DNA from: Straminergon stramineum
Taxonomy: Eukaryota > Streptophyta > Bryopsida > Hypnales > Calliergonaceae
DNA length: 64,000 nt
Direction: 5' to 3'
Assembly (NCBI GenBank): GCA_963920665.1
Contig: OY987273.1
Location: forward strand, 9,612,501 to 9,676,500
A program made the position numbers and the translations under genes. Shown piece after piece: positions 35,426-48,316 of the stretch. The notes under the pieces were generated by a model. It saw only the letters and a list, made by a program, of their open reading frames with translations, made no database searches and had not been told where the DNA came from. The stretch's first letter is position 1; every line of letters starts with the position of its first letter.

Positions 35426-36201
35426 AACCCCTAAAGTCCCATTGTTCCCTTGGGGACAAAATGGATTTTGGATAAGTTCCTACGATATCAATATTCATCA
35501 TGATTTTTTGAAACCTTTTGTAAAGATAGAAAAACAAATTAACTTTCTAGGAATATAACTTTAGTTTTAATCAATTTCCAGAAGCAAAATTTATGGCACA
35601 AAAAATCCTACTATTAGGTGCGGCAAGCAAAAATCCCCTCACATAAGAAACTTTTTAACCTATAGGTTGTAATTTTTTCTTCAAAGCAAGTTTTGATTCA
35701 TTCTATTTGTATATGTCATGTGAATGTTATGGATAATCTTTTTCTTTTTGCAATTGGAGCATCTTCTTGAAAAAATAACTTTTAGGGATTCATTTCAAAA
35801 TGCAATTTTTACAATTTTTCAAAAAACTTGTTGGAAAAGGTTAAGGTATCTTTGTAAAACAATCTCATCATTGAGATTATAGTGTTTCAATCTCATCATA
35901 GAACTATAAACAATTTAGTTTTTCTTCTAATCTTGGATCTACTTCTAGTTAACAATTTTTAAAAGAATGAAAATCAAGTGCGTGTTTTTTGAAAAAAATT
36001 CATAGATTTTCAATCCAATTCTTCAACACCAAAAAATTCAAAGTCTATATGGTGCATTTAAAAAAAAGAATTGCAGTCTACGTCATTTGAAATTATAGGC
36101 CACAATTCAAAAACAAATTGAGGTAAACAAAATAATTGCATTGCCTTTTTGTTAATGACGGACTCTTCTCCCCTAAAAGAACTTTTGTTCATTTAGGGGT
36201 T
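35426..36201 (-). mobile_element. AACCCCTAAAG-family element, copy 5 (reverse)
   Basis: Left AACCCCTAAAGTCCC (35426) and right TTTAGGGGTT (ending 36201) are inverted ends. The left 50 bases are the inverse of the right end of 26108-27033 (TCCCTTGGGGACAAAATGG), so it is the same family in opposite orientation. Non-coding. Confidence 0.65.
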
Positions 36202-37436
36202 AAGTACATTAAACTTGAAATCATCATTGCTAATTGTGCTAAATTTTTGGCAATGTACTTAAACAAGAACCAAATCATTGTACAATTTCATCATTAAATT
36301 TTTTCCAAAGACAATTGTAAATAGAAACATAAACCCTAAACCCTAAAAAACATTTACTCCAAATCGTAAACCCTAGACCACCAAAATCTTGACCATTGAA
36401 CCTTCTAGCCATGTTTCTAATAATGGAAAACTGAGGTTACAATTTAGACATGCATTAGTACATGCCAAAAATATAAAATCTTAGAAATTTGTCTTTTGAT
36501 TTAAGAAAAACTCCCACCTGTCCAAACCTACTCATCAAATGTGTTTTTTTCAAGGATCCACTTCATTTAAAGTGTTGAAATAAAAGACTATGCCATTCTA
36601 CCTATGTTCTTGAAGACTTGAGATATCAAGAAATAGTAAATTATTTTCTCCAAAAATTATGTGTGTAATGTGATAGCAACTGGAAGAAGAATCTTCCAAA
36701 GAAAGACAACTCCAAATTTTTCGTAGGGATCTATTAGTGCTACCAAAATTCTGCTTCCTTATCTAGTTCTACAATTGTAAAGAAATTTTAGAATTCCACC
36801 AATGGATGCTAATTATATGGATAGCAATTGGCAATTCAAACTCCTTCATCTCCTTTGGCACCTTCTTTCCCCAACCAAGAAGTCCTTGACAAGTTTGGAC
36901 ATGCCTTTGAAGAGGTTCTTTTCTCATTTTGTAAACTTTGTATGAACCTCTGCTTGCACTTCAAATTGTTCTGTTTCATAGTTGTGTCACATTTTCAATC
37001 ATAAATTTCTTTGTACTCTGCATGGAGTTCCTTGAGCGCATCATTGTTGCAGAAGGCGCTTTGTTGCTTGTAGTTTTGGGTACTATTTTGTGTACTTCAT
37101 AAGAAGTACAAGGACATTTTATGATTTTGATTTAGGGTTCCATTGTTCATAGTCTCCTCATGCTAAGAAAATACCATTCAGAAATACATATTAGCATTGA
37201 GGCCAATGAAAATTCTTAGACATACTCTTCATTTTATGCTATTGTGTGTTGTCAAGTATATTGATAGAGTTTGCATTTGCAAGGACATTGAGTTCCTTCA
37301 TTTTTGGAATGTATTGTATGTGTGAAAGGGTTCCCGTATTTTTTGTTGTAAAATCTACGACCATTTGGATTAATCTGAGTTGAATAGAAAAAACTCTACT
37401 TCCTTTTCTTTGCCACATGCATGTATCATGTAGCAT
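36202..37436. other. AT-rich spacer with short CCCTAAA runs
   Basis: Two or three telomere-like units near 36334. No gene seen. Confidence 0.5.
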
Positions 37437-37985
37437 GCAATTCAGTTCATGCTGACCTGAATTGACATCTTGAAGAGTCCTTGGAGCTTATATGCAATTC
37501 AATTCTTGCCGACTTGAATTGACCTCTTGAAAAATCCTTGGTGCTTATGTGCAATTTAGCTCTTACCGACCTAAATTGATATCTTGAAGAGTCCTTGGAG
37601 CCTATAAGTAATTCAGCTCTTGCTGACCTAAATTGACATCTTGAAGAGTCCTTGGAGCTTATAAGCAATTCAGCTCTTGCTAACCTGAAGTGACTTCATG
37701 AAGAGTCCTTGAGGCTTACGTGCATCTCAGCTCTAGCCGACCTGAATTGACATCTTGAAGAGTCCTTGGGGCTTACATGAAATTCAACTCTTGCTAACTT
37801 GAATTGACATCTTGAAAAATCCTTGGGGCTTGTACATGCAATTCAACTCTTGGTGATCTAAGTTGACATCTTGAAAAACCTTGGGTCTTACTTGCAATTC
37901 AACTCTTAGCAACCGAAGTTGACATTTTGAAGAATCTTTGGACTTATGTGCAATTCAACTCTTGTCGATCTGAATTTTTGTCTAT
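37437..37985. repeat. 57-bp minisatellite, about nine to ten copies
   Basis: Imperfect tandem copies of a unit built around CAGCTCTTGCTGACCTAAAT and CTTGAAGAGTCCTTGG. The period is 57, a multiple of three, so one frame stays open on the minus strand for four copies. Units diverge towards the right end. It ends about 175 bases before the second DUF7869-like pseudogene. Confidence 0.85.
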
Positions 37986-38159
37986 AGGTGCAAGGCAAAT
38001 TCCTTCTAAACATTTTTTGAGTTGAATTTAGTTTCTAGATTGAGTTGACTTGAAGTGTTGTGGTCTAGTTTTTAATACCTAATGTTGCTCTTGTTCTTTG
38101 TCTAATTCCTAACTAATCCCTTTATATTTTTTCTTCAAATATTGTGGACTCCAATACCA

Positions 38160-39390
38160 TATTGGTCAACATTGTGGATTCATAGGATGACAAATTCCAA
38201 ATTCTTGAGGGAATAAATGTTGGTGATCTAGAAGGCAAAGGGCTTTTGCATCATCTCTGGAATACAAAGTGCACCACTCTTTACAATGATGAGGGTGTAT
38301 TTGATGGAGAAGGTACTTGCCATAATGTGAGGTAAAACCTTGTCCTCAGTGCCAATGTCCTTTCAAAGTCACTCATGTAGCAATGCACATTTTGAAGACA
38401 CCTTTTGAAGTGGGTATATCCCAAAAGCAAATTTATTCATTAATAGATTATTTATTAAATTAGTCTACTACCATAGGACAAGCTTGTACAACCATGATGT
38501 TCGGAATAATTTTGTGTGTTGCTCTAAGTGTGATAGATTGAATACTCTACAAAGAACCGTTAGTGTTGGCTTACAACAAAAATGGATCCATTTCTTAAAA
38601 AAAAACATTTGGCTAGAGCTCAAGTGTATAGAGAACAATATTATGCAAACCACTATAGTTCCAACTTTTACTTTCACAAATGCTTAACAATCATGCTTGA
38701 CAAAATTAATGGATCATGCAAGAAAGGCACCCCTTGTGTGCTTCCACAAGAGTAAGGAACTCGAAGGACTTGTGAAGCTATCGGTCTCAATGATGAATAT
38801 GATTGCTTACAAGCATGGTGATGTGCATTATGCACATTATGGTCTTCAAATCTTCCTTTAAGAATCAAACTATACAATGGGATTAACAAAGCTCTTGTGG
38901 AATTCAAACTACCTACAACGTACTTTTCCTAGGAATTGTTTGTTGGATTAAGCTTTGCTCCTCTATTTCATGCGGTACTGTAAGGTGTAGACATTTGGAA
39001 GTCATTTCTTCAACCAATGCTCAAAGTTGTAATTTCGGCACCTCCTTTGATTCCGGTTTTGAATGTTTAAATGGACAATGCCATAGGGGACAACAAGAAT
39101 CGATTTGTGTTTGTGTTCTTGTCCCTTCTTGCTACTAAGAAGATATTTGGCAAGGTTTATGTGAGTTTTATGTTGGTTGGTCACACGCATGATGATATCG
39201 ACGCTTTGTTTGGGAGGTGGAGTATGTAGTTGTAAAAAGAGAACTTTCCAACCTTCCCATCCCTCATGAAGTCCTTCATGGATGTGGATTCAATGCGTAC
39301 AATTCCTCACTTTATTGAGGAAGTACCAAATTTCAAAGCCCTTATATAAGGCTTGATTTTGGAAAGGGAGGATACACTCGTTGGTAGTAG
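38160..39390 (+). pseudogene. DUF7869-like transposon protein, copy 2 (broken)
   Basis: Parallels 2790-4700 piece by piece: DDKF...GEGTCHNV (38185-38330), then DNAIGDNKNRFVFVF (39072 onward), YVSFMLVGHTHDDIDALFGRWSM (39160-39228) and IPHFIEEVPNF (39300). The central part is shorter than in copy 1 and contains stops and frame changes. The GHTHDDIDALFGRW stretch is undamaged here, whereas copy 1 has a stop after DIDA. Confidence 0.7.
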
Positions 39391-39839
39391 ATAATACTTC
39401 ATAGTGTTTTTAATTATGTTTGAAGGGTTGTATGTAGTGTTCTCATCCATGGTTTTGTTTTTATATAACCAAAGATAGTTTTATACAATTTTAAATTATA
39501 TGTTGCAGAGTAGATAATATAGATTGTAGTATTTTGATTGGATTTTATAGATTTGTATGAAGACTATTTTTGATATTGTATAAAGCATTTTGTCCACGAA
39601 ATGCACTTGTGCATAGAATTTAGTTTATCTACTATTATATTATACATTGATTTTCATCTATGTTGATGTTGTTTTTCTTCTTTTTAAACTTTGTAATTTT
39701 GTTTTGAAAATATAGTGCAATTCCAAGAAATTGGTAGTTGATAAGACCATTTTTTAATTTGTTAATGCATTAAGCACTTGTCACAGTTTAGGGATTGGGG
39801 TTGGTCTATAAGTCATGTATGTGTCATAGTCGCTCATAT

Positions 39840-39920
39840 GAATTCAGTGGAAATCAAACTTAGACCACATGAATGAGATAAATAGCCTCTTACAACCAAC
39901 CATTCAACTCAAGATTTGGT
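39840..39920 (-). repeat. tRNA-derived remnant, copy 2
   Basis: Diverged counterpart of 5675-5755 at the same place behind the DUF7869-like unit; the B box has decayed to AGTTTGATTTCC. Confidence 0.45.
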
Positions 39921-41229
39921 ATTCAAGAAGGAGCACAATATTTATTTATATGGGAAATCACAACTATTATTGTCAACTATAATTTGTAAGAGACTCTCCA
40001 ACTACCTTAAACTCTCATTTTCATGGAAATTCCAACTTGCAACTAAAGAATTGAGTTCCCTTCAACTTAAAGTAAATTCAACTCTACTTCAATTTCTGGA
40101 CCTACAAATGGGTAATATTATTTTGAGAGGTTGCCAATCTCCTATTTTAATGAATACGATGTTCCTAGTGATTAGATGTTCATCCATTAGTCCAAGCAGG
40201 AAAATAATGTTGTAAGGATAAAGGGTCTGCCATAATTGTTTTGTAGTGCATATTTGGAGTAGAAGTTTAGAGACTAGTAGATTATGTGTGAGTATGTTGT
40301 AGTGCTTCATTAGGCATGTTATAGTGAGACATACTCACATATATAGTAGGATTTGATTTTTTTTCCTCAAGTGGTTGGTTAATTATTGTAGTTGTTTTAT
40401 AGAACTGCAATGACCCTAGACCTTTTTTGGAGTCCCCTTCACCACAATGTAATCAATGTACATGAATTCTTCTTTTCATTATTATAAATTTATTATTATC
40501 ATTGTTATTTTTATAATTGTGGACTTGTTCAATTTGTGTTCAGTATTTTATTCGGAGAAAAAGAATTGTGTCCTAAACTTGTGAAGTTAAATTATTGAAA
40601 TCCTTGAACCATTTCACTATTATCTTTCTTGAGACCATTTCATACTTCGAAGTACCTAAGTGTAAGCTCTTCCCAATCAATTATGAATTAATGATATATT
40701 ACTTAAAGAGTAGCTAGGCTTCACTAAATTGGGACCAACCCCAAGTCATACTTGAATGCTTCACATGAAGCTACCTTGAGGACCCTAAATCCAAAGACCA
40801 TAAACATAAAAATCAGATACCCTAAATCCAAAACCCACAATCGCCTTCAAAGTCTATACCTGCAGTCATTGAATAACTCGAAGTCATCAATAATTAGAGA
40901 CGTGGTCACCTACTTCTTGGACTTGCGGTCCCCTATCAACCCCTGAACCTACAGTCACCTTCTTCTTCAAACTTGTTGTCTCCTAGACAACCAAAGTCGC
41001 CTTGGATTTTAAACCAAAAGTTGCTCTAGAAATTGGAGCCACAATTGCCCTATGTCTACCCACATGCACCTAAAGTGCATTCTGCCAGTTTAGCTTCTAC
41101 ATCAATCTGAAGGGCCTGCCACATAGGCCAAATCCATTTACCACAAGGTAAATTTTTTTACCCTTACGCAATGGGATGCGATGCCTTATCAACACGTTGT
41201 CTAGTACAACACCCAACGTCAAATTTCTT
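39921..41229. other. unassigned stretch
   Basis: No gene I can support. Near 40790-41050 there are loosely repeated short phrases about AAGTC and CACCT without a clear unit. Confidence 0.45.
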
Positions 41230-41517
41230 ATACTACACCAAAAACCGAAAATATGTCTAACTAGACAACCTTGGTTTGCTCCTACATGTAGACATTTGTC
41301 CTTCCCAATGACAAACCAACACTTCTACATGATCACATGACCACAATTTAGAGAGGTGCATCATTTAGACATACTTCTTGCATGTTGTGCAGTCCCACAT
41401 TTTCTTGGGCTCTTCTTCCCATCTAGGCTCCGCTATGCATGTTGCATCTCTCCAATCTTTCCAATTCATATCTTGCGATTTCCCCTTTTTACTTCCTCCA
41501 CCACTTCCATGCGACAT
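41230..41517 (-). pseudogene. 5' fragment of a CKKYVKM-domain gene (old copy)
   Basis: Starting at ATG 41515-41517 on the minus strand it reads MSHGSGGGSKKGKSQ, then MWDCTTCKKYV and a stop where the intact gene has Lys, then a further matching part (CHWEGQMSTC) before similarity ends. It corresponds to residues 1 to about 80 of the gene at 21473. The segment 41870-41940 upstream matches 21165-21090 reversed. Confidence 0.8.
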
Positions 41518-43499
41518 AGTAACCTCCGAACCTCAACTAATAATGAAACAAAAAGATTACAAAGTTCAAATGCATTTTTGGAATGCTCTTGCCAAATATT
41601 GAAGAGTTGTAATGAAAATTTGGAATGAACTAAATTATGCATGGAGTTACTAACAACCAAATAAACCGCAAAACTAAACACCTTGAGTTCCAAACAGACC
41701 GATAAACTTGAATGATTAACAAGTACTTTGTGACAGACCAATAAGCCCCAACACTAAGTATGTACTTTAGAATACCCAAATAAACTCAAGTAAAATTAAG
41801 CAAACATAATTTTAGGTAGCAACCAAAATACTTAAACTGAACTAATAAAAGTACTTTAATATAAAAGCACAATCGTTCACACACAAGCCAGAAGGGGTCC
41901 ACAAATTCCCAAAGGCATTGAATCACCCACTCCCACTAGAAGGAATCCATGTTTTTTTGGACGTTAGTAATAAACAAGTGTGTTTTCTAAAGAGAAGCAA
42001 AAATATGGGATTGTAGGCATGAAGGTAAAATTGGGTTGGATGTTTCAAAAAACATTTGGATGTCTTTGGCAAAACAAGTTAATGTCTTACACAATGGTGA
42101 TGTTTGAGGAGACATAGAAAAAAACATAATTGCGTTCTATACAATGTCCAATAAAACAACAACCTTCCATGTGGGCAAAGAATTTCAATTGAATAGTTTG
42201 TAACTTAGTAGAAGTCACTGTAGGCTAGTGTAAAACACAAACCACATGAAAAAGCATAGAGGAAGGCCAACTCATTGGAGGCTTTTAAAAAATGATTGCA
42301 TAGATGGAATAAAATAGCAAGATGACTACATTTTCCATTGCAATTCCATGGAGTTGTAATTGTATTAACAAGTCCTAAAAAATTAGTCTAATGCATTCTA
42401 CATTATCTAATTTCCATAGTTATGTATTTCCATTGTCCCACATATTTTAGAATTGAACATAAATTGTTATCAATTTTAGAAGATCATTTTTTCAACAATG
42501 TATGAAATTCAATTTGTCTTATACTTGTTGAAGTTCTTGCATTTACCTTCTAGTAAACAACAAGACATATAGGATTTCTGAAAAATGATTTTGTTATTTG
42601 TTGTAGCCTGTATTGAAGTAATTTCATTCCTCGACATGGCATCCAACAAAGATGAAGTGGCATGCCACATTAGCACACTTTGACACCGTTTGAAAATTTG
42701 AACAATATTTTTATAGACACCAATTGAAACATTCAAATATTTTTTGCAATATCAACTAAGATGTCAATTGAGTCATCTAGATCTTATTTGTGACATCAAC
42801 TTCAACAACTTTGTATAACTCAAAAAATTCAAATCTCCCATATGATTTGTCTTCCCTCCTACCATCTACTTGTAGAAATAGCTTGTTCTTTTTTTGTCAA
42901 TATACTCACAATAAGTGGCTTTTCAAGCCATACCATATAAATACCAAATATGGTGTATTGTATTATTTGTAAATGGTATATTGTGTATGATGTACAATGT
43001 ATGGCATACTATATATTGTGTATAATATACAGTGTACTATGTATGGTGTACTTCAAAATGGATGTGATAAAATGTTTCAAAAAATGTCGTTGACTTCAAA
43101 TTTTATGTCTCAAAAAATGTCTAAATGTCGAAGTTGATGTCACTCAAAGCAATATCAAAATTCTTCTTGACATTTAAGTTGACATTGTTCAAAACATTAT
43201 TAATCTTCTCAGATATCATAATGTCAAGAGCTATGTCAATTGTTGCATCATCTTTGGGTTGGGCGGAAAAAATCCCATATGTCATTGCTCGCCCATGTGG
43301 TACTTACGTGGAGGTGACATGGTTGCCACATGGTGCACTTTTGGCCCCTTCTTTGACCATGTTTTCCATGTCATTCCTCTAAAAACAAGGCATGTTTTTT
43401 CAAATTTTTGCATGTTTTTGTCTTGTCAATCTTAATGGATTTTTCTAGACATCCACAGTAGACATCCTCCACGTTTGATTAAACATCTAGCCACATTTG
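41518..43499. other. leader remnant and unassigned insertion
   Basis: 41518-41945 corresponds to the leader of the intact gene (21472-21090). From 41945 to 43499 the sequence is foreign to that unit; 42960-43060 is a TGTATGG/GTATATT simple-sequence stretch. No gene. Confidence 0.5.
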
Positions 43500-43965
43500 T
43501 GGACTTGTTAGAAAAAACACGGGATCCTTCTAGTGTCTAGAAGGGAAACGACTCTAGAGAAATGAGTCGTCCACTCCACCATTGAAGCAGTCAATAGTTT
43601 AGGGTAGGCAAACGTGACCATCCGCATCGGATAGCATAAAGGCGGATGGCTAAATCGTGTAGTTTGAAATTGTTGTTCATTGATTGCACAACCATCAACA
43701 AAGGGTAGACGAGGCAACGGAAATGCAAACAGGTAGAGTGGCAAACGAGTAGATGGAGAGGTGGGTAGGGGGAGAGGTGCTTCATATTTTGAGGTGTGAG
43801 GGGAGAAGAGGTGCTTGTTTCCTTATGGTATCAAGATGCGTAGGTGGAGGAAGCATGACTTGAAATGGGGCAAGGAGGCAGAGAATGCAAGTAGGCAGGA
43901 AGGAGAGGTGTTTACTACTTTGTGGAGGTAGGTGGACGAGTGGACGTCCAATGCAGACAACCGGA
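43500..43965. repeat. decayed GTCCGC array
   Basis: Read in reverse it resembles 20461-21000, for example GGAGAGGTGTTT...TGTGGAGGTAGGTGGACG near 43900. Most CpG positions are TG or CA here. It belongs to the same old unit as the fragment at 41230-41517. Confidence 0.5.
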
Positions 43966-44290
43966 GCATACACTTCCAATTTCATTATTGAAAGCTATAG
44001 AGAATATCTTTACTATGTTTTATCATATAATCATGAGGCACTAAATCGATACAACTATGAAAATTGGCACCCAAAAGCCTCTTGTTTGAAAAATCATTTG
44101 ATTTTTAAACAAAGAATTCAAATGGGTGCATAAACAAATTGAGTTTTACATTGGTGCTTTTTTACAAGTTTGCCATGTCAACAATACTTTTTGGCCAATA
44201 GCAAGAGAATTCAATGTAAAGATTATAACAATTTCATTGGTTTCAATTCATAATTGTTTTCTATGCCTATGAAGGAAAGTAATTAATCCA
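43966..44290 (-). repeat. remnant of sequence upstream of the array
   Basis: 44040-44200 aligns by eye in reverse with 20240-20400 (AAGTATTGTTGACAT and TTGTACAAAAGCACCAATG phrases). This extends the old copy of the unit to about 44290. Confidence 0.6.
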
Positions 44291-44299
44291 TAAGGTCCC

Positions 44300-44380
44300 C
44301 AATGACGCTAGCATGCGAGCTTGGAGCTGTGAGCCTATGAGTTGTGAGCATAGAGCTTGCGAGCCTAGAGCCCCCAAAAT
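44300..44380 (+). repeat. GAGCCTATGAG short tandem repeat
   Basis: GCTAGCATGCGAGC followed by variants of GAGCCTATGAGTTGT. The inverse occurs at 63128-63185. Confidence 0.6.
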
Positions 44381-44959
44381 TATTTTTTTGGAATTTTTTT
44401 CCATCCAATTCTTTTTCTTCATTTTTTTTTCAAAAACACAAAATAAATTTCTATTTATAGTAAGTACTGTGACCCATGACCGCGTCCCCTATAACCGTGG
44501 ATTAGGTTAAATTTTACACTTTAATATACTGAATTTTTTTTTGCTATATGGTTAGACTTTTAAACTTTTGTGCAAAGTTTCAACATGTTGTTTATCCACA
44601 ATAGTACAGAACATGTCAAATGCTTCAAATTTAATAGCTCTATGTTATTTTGGGAAATCTCTATGATGTTATTTTGACTAGCTAAATTGAATTCGAATAA
44701 CCATGATAGATGAATATCCAATAACAATTAGGATTTCGAACATGAAGTAGTGTAAGAAGACATGTAGAAGATGACACCCTAACCCGAAGGTTAGGGTGAC
44801 ATGACGACCACAAGCCATTATAGGATTTGTGGTAGACATTTCACTTAATCTTGAGGTATTTTATTTTATGTAATTTTCAATTTCAAACTTCAATGTCCAT
44901 GACGATGGAATTATACTGCCAAATGTTGACATCTTCTAATTTCTTTTATAATGAATAAC

Positions 44960-45250
44960 CCAAAATTAATAAGAAAGGAAAAAAGAGGAAAGAAAAAAAT
45001 TGGAGAAAGAAGAGAAATAGGGTAAGGAAAAAAATGGGGAAATAAAGGAAATGCAAGGGAAAAAAATGGGAAAGAAAAAGAATGGGGGGAAAAAATGGAA
45101 AAGGAAACAAATGGGAAAGAATAACAAGAAAGAAAGGAGAATGAAAAAACCTAAAAACAAATGGGGAAATTCAGGAGAAAACAATGGAATTAAAATGACA
45201 ATGAAGAAGTTTACAAATAGGGCAAATTTGGGAAAAAAAGGAAAGAATTT
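44960..45250 (+). repeat. polypurine tract (A/G-rich)
   Basis: About 290 bases almost entirely A and G on the plus strand, with GGGAAAGAAAA-like phrases. The open frames across it on both strands are compositional. Confidence 0.75.
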
Positions 45251-46848
45251 CTTTTTATATTCATACATGTTTTACAGAAATAGGGTTTAGGGTTGTACAT
45301 AATTGTAGTCATTTACATGAATTGACTTCAAAACAATTGACTAAAGACATCTGCTTCCATATTTCAAGAATGCATTCACTAGACAATTCCATAAGCTTCA
45401 AATCATTTCAATCATAATATATGTGATTGAATATAATATGAGTGAAGTACACGGATAAACGTAGCCATGTCTACTCTGAAACTGTGATGATTCTCACTCG
45501 AAGTAGTAGTAGCTTCAACTCATTGAAGCCATAACTTCGTGCATGAATAAATTTGTTATTCTAGATGTCCATCTAATAGAAGTAGCAGTACAGGTAGTAC
45601 AAGTGCTTGCAATTCCCGTACTATTGACGACCTCCAATAGCAGAAATAGCCATATTCATGAAGGTTGGACATGTGCATGTAGGGAATATACCTACAATAA
45701 TTCGATACACATTTTTAATAGGGTCTATTCCAGTCTCTAGTGACACAATTGCACCTAGTCCAAGAAAAGGAAGCAATGTCACTCCGACTATTTGTCTTCA
45801 CATTGCCGGCACTTTTCCACTTGTTTCGTTTCTCTGTAGTTGATGCATTTGTAATTTGCCTTATGGTTTGATTGTTCTTGACTGTTGGATATACATCTCC
45901 ATTATGTGGAGGAGGGTGATCATACAAAATACTCTTGAATATGTTAGACATGTTGAAGAGTCGATGTGGTGACAATGTTGGACACTCTAGGAGACGGAAG
46001 CCCGTGTGTTGCAACAACAATGTCTCCTCACGATTGAGATTACTTTCAGTCAAAACAGGCCATATTTTTAGCAACTCGGGTTGATCTATAACCCATTTGC
46101 GCTTCATACCTTTTACACATCTTTCAATATCATCCCCATATAACCAAAAGTCCACCACCACTTCATGCTTACTCCTATAATCTTCCTTTCTCCCATGATA
46201 GGTGGGAACTAGTGTTCCTTTCCGTCTTCTTGCAATTTTGGCATTGCACTTTATATTTGACCCCCGTTGTTGAGCTTGACATTTTACATTCGATTTGTGG
46301 CTAATCCTCGCAATGTGCCACTATGATGTATCACAATTGCTTTCAAATGCAATTGTAACATGATGAGAAGTATTTACTTCAGTTTCTCTTCCCTTGCCAT
46401 CCAAACACTCAGGATTTTCCATAGTGGACCTAGTTCAGACACGAGGTTGAGAGAAATTGACTATATCTAATCGATGGGAGTTTCCTTCATCGCTAATGGA
46501 AATATCAAATTTCCTCTTTGTGCTTCCAAATATCTCTTCTCCTTCTAGATGAGGTATGCGAGTTCCAACACCTTCAGATCCAAGTAATGTATTCAAGGCC
46601 TCTGCCATCTTCTTTGGATCTCCACTTCATCTTGCAGCTCTCAACTTCAACTCCCTCTTCGATGGACATGATCCACATGCATGTCCTTTCAAGCATGGTA
46701 GTTTGTCATTTGCATCCATGCAAGGATACTTGTCGCGAGACGGAAACTCGGAATGCATTGCTTTAGTATAAAATAGAACTATTCTAGTGTTGAATTCTTC
46801 ATTTTCTTGGTCAGGCAAACAAAAGTAGAATCCGCTTAGCTTAATTAT

Positions 46849-48316
46849 TGTAGTTAGGTTCGAAAGACAAATCGGGTAGTTTGTAATTGGACCAAAGTCT
46901 AATCTGGAAGTGATCCGGAATTGACCTAGACTCTAGAATAAGAATCTGGAATTGAAGTGGAATCCGGATTAGAATTTAAAATCCAGAATTGACTTGGAAT
47001 TTGGAATTAAAGTGGAATCTCGATTAGAATCTGGAATTGAAGTAGAATCCTCAATTGACCTTGAATTTGGAATTGATCTAGAATCCATAATTGAATCCGG
47101 GATTTGATCTAGAAATGGAATCCGTAAATGGATCTAGAATTGATCTGGGAAGTAGTGAAAGTGACTCCTAAAGCAACTCCAAGGGCATCCATCTAGGTAC
47201 CATTAAGTCAAGGCAGGAGCAGTCAAAAGAAGGCACGAAAGGCGAAGTAGTTAGGATTAGAATTTTGAATTTGATTTGGGTTTCCAAGTGTGGGCCCGGG
47301 TTCAGGATTTTTAGGATTTGACTTTTTAGGTTTCTCGAGGAGTCTATGATTAGTTGCCTAGATTTCCGGGTGGCTTTTTCGCTTTGGGTTTTTAAGGGAG
47401 GGTAGGCTTGTTGCCCTCTCATTCCATCCTAGTGCTTATAGTTATAATCTTGTCATCCTTTCTTTAATCTGAGCCACCAAGTGGACATTTAAGAATTGAT
47501 CTATCATATATCCAACTTTCCTGTGTTTGTTTGTGAGAGCGTTGAAGTGTAAGAGAAAAAAGGAGGAATCTAGATCTAAGGTGACTAGATCTGATTTGGG
47601 AGCCAACGTTTGTGACCTAGTTTAGGCTTGTGAATATGGTCTTGTGCACAGTGCCTTTAAAACACTGGAACGGAAATCCGACAAGGAGTGGTGTGGGTGC
47701 GAGTCCGGAATACCAGGGAGGATTTCATGCGAAGATAAGCAACCGCCAATGGAAAAATCCCCATCCTACTCTCTGGAAGGTCTACCAAACCCTAGGATCA
47801 GTCTAGTGAATGACTAACAATCCCCCATCGGTTTCGATTTCTGTTGATTTGTCATTGTAGTGGAGAAGACTGGTTATGGCTCTGAGTGACTTGCCTTCCG
47901 GATTGGCCATCCAGGAAGTTGTGAGAGTGCTTCGTGATATGATCTAGTGCAACATTTGGTCTAAGGGTGTTTTGTGTAGTTTAGAGAGAAAAGAGAGTGT
48001 GAAGAATATGAGTGGTGAGTCCCTACCTCTCTACAAGATCAAAGGTGGACCCTCTGAGGCTAAAACAAAGGCACAAAAACCAGTGTGTGTGTGAGAAGTG
48101 ATGGATCTAGATTCTGGAAAGGAGTGGATCCGGATTGGATTTCAGAAAAGTAGTGATCTAGAAAAGAGAGAAAAGAGGTGAAGAGAGTGCTTAAGTTGGT
48201 AATACAAATAATTTCGGCTTGCAGCAATAGTCTAGAATCCCCTAGGATGATATTTCGAGTCATTTTACGACATTTTGGTGTTGTAATCGTACTTACACTC
48301 CTCTACACATATGACA
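46849..48316 (+). mobile_element. retroelement-like repeat, copy C, inserted in the transposase gene
   Basis: A 1468-base insertion with TG...CA ends (TGTAGTTAGG to TATGACA) that splits the leftward transposase gene between codons of its third part. The right 1.1 kb matches copies A and B, including the VKVTPK...KARKAK tail with one stop. The 5 bases on each side (ATTAT and ATACT) do not form a clean duplication. TG...CA ends suggest a solo-LTR-like form, but the coding tail inside is unusual for an LTR. Confidence 0.7.
46890..47115 (+). repeat. degenerate GGAATCTGGAATTGA tandem repeat
   Basis: About twelve imperfect units of 15-24 bases around GGAATC and GGAATTGA at the start of copy C, where copy B has coding sequence. 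Confidence 0.7.

Noticed and set aside
37447..37668. Repetitive protein encoded by the 57-bp units
   Set aside because: Only a few units stay open, with no start context or flanking coding sequence.
44966..45290. Lys-rich or Phe-rich protein at the purine tract
   Set aside because: Pure composition effect of an A/G tract.
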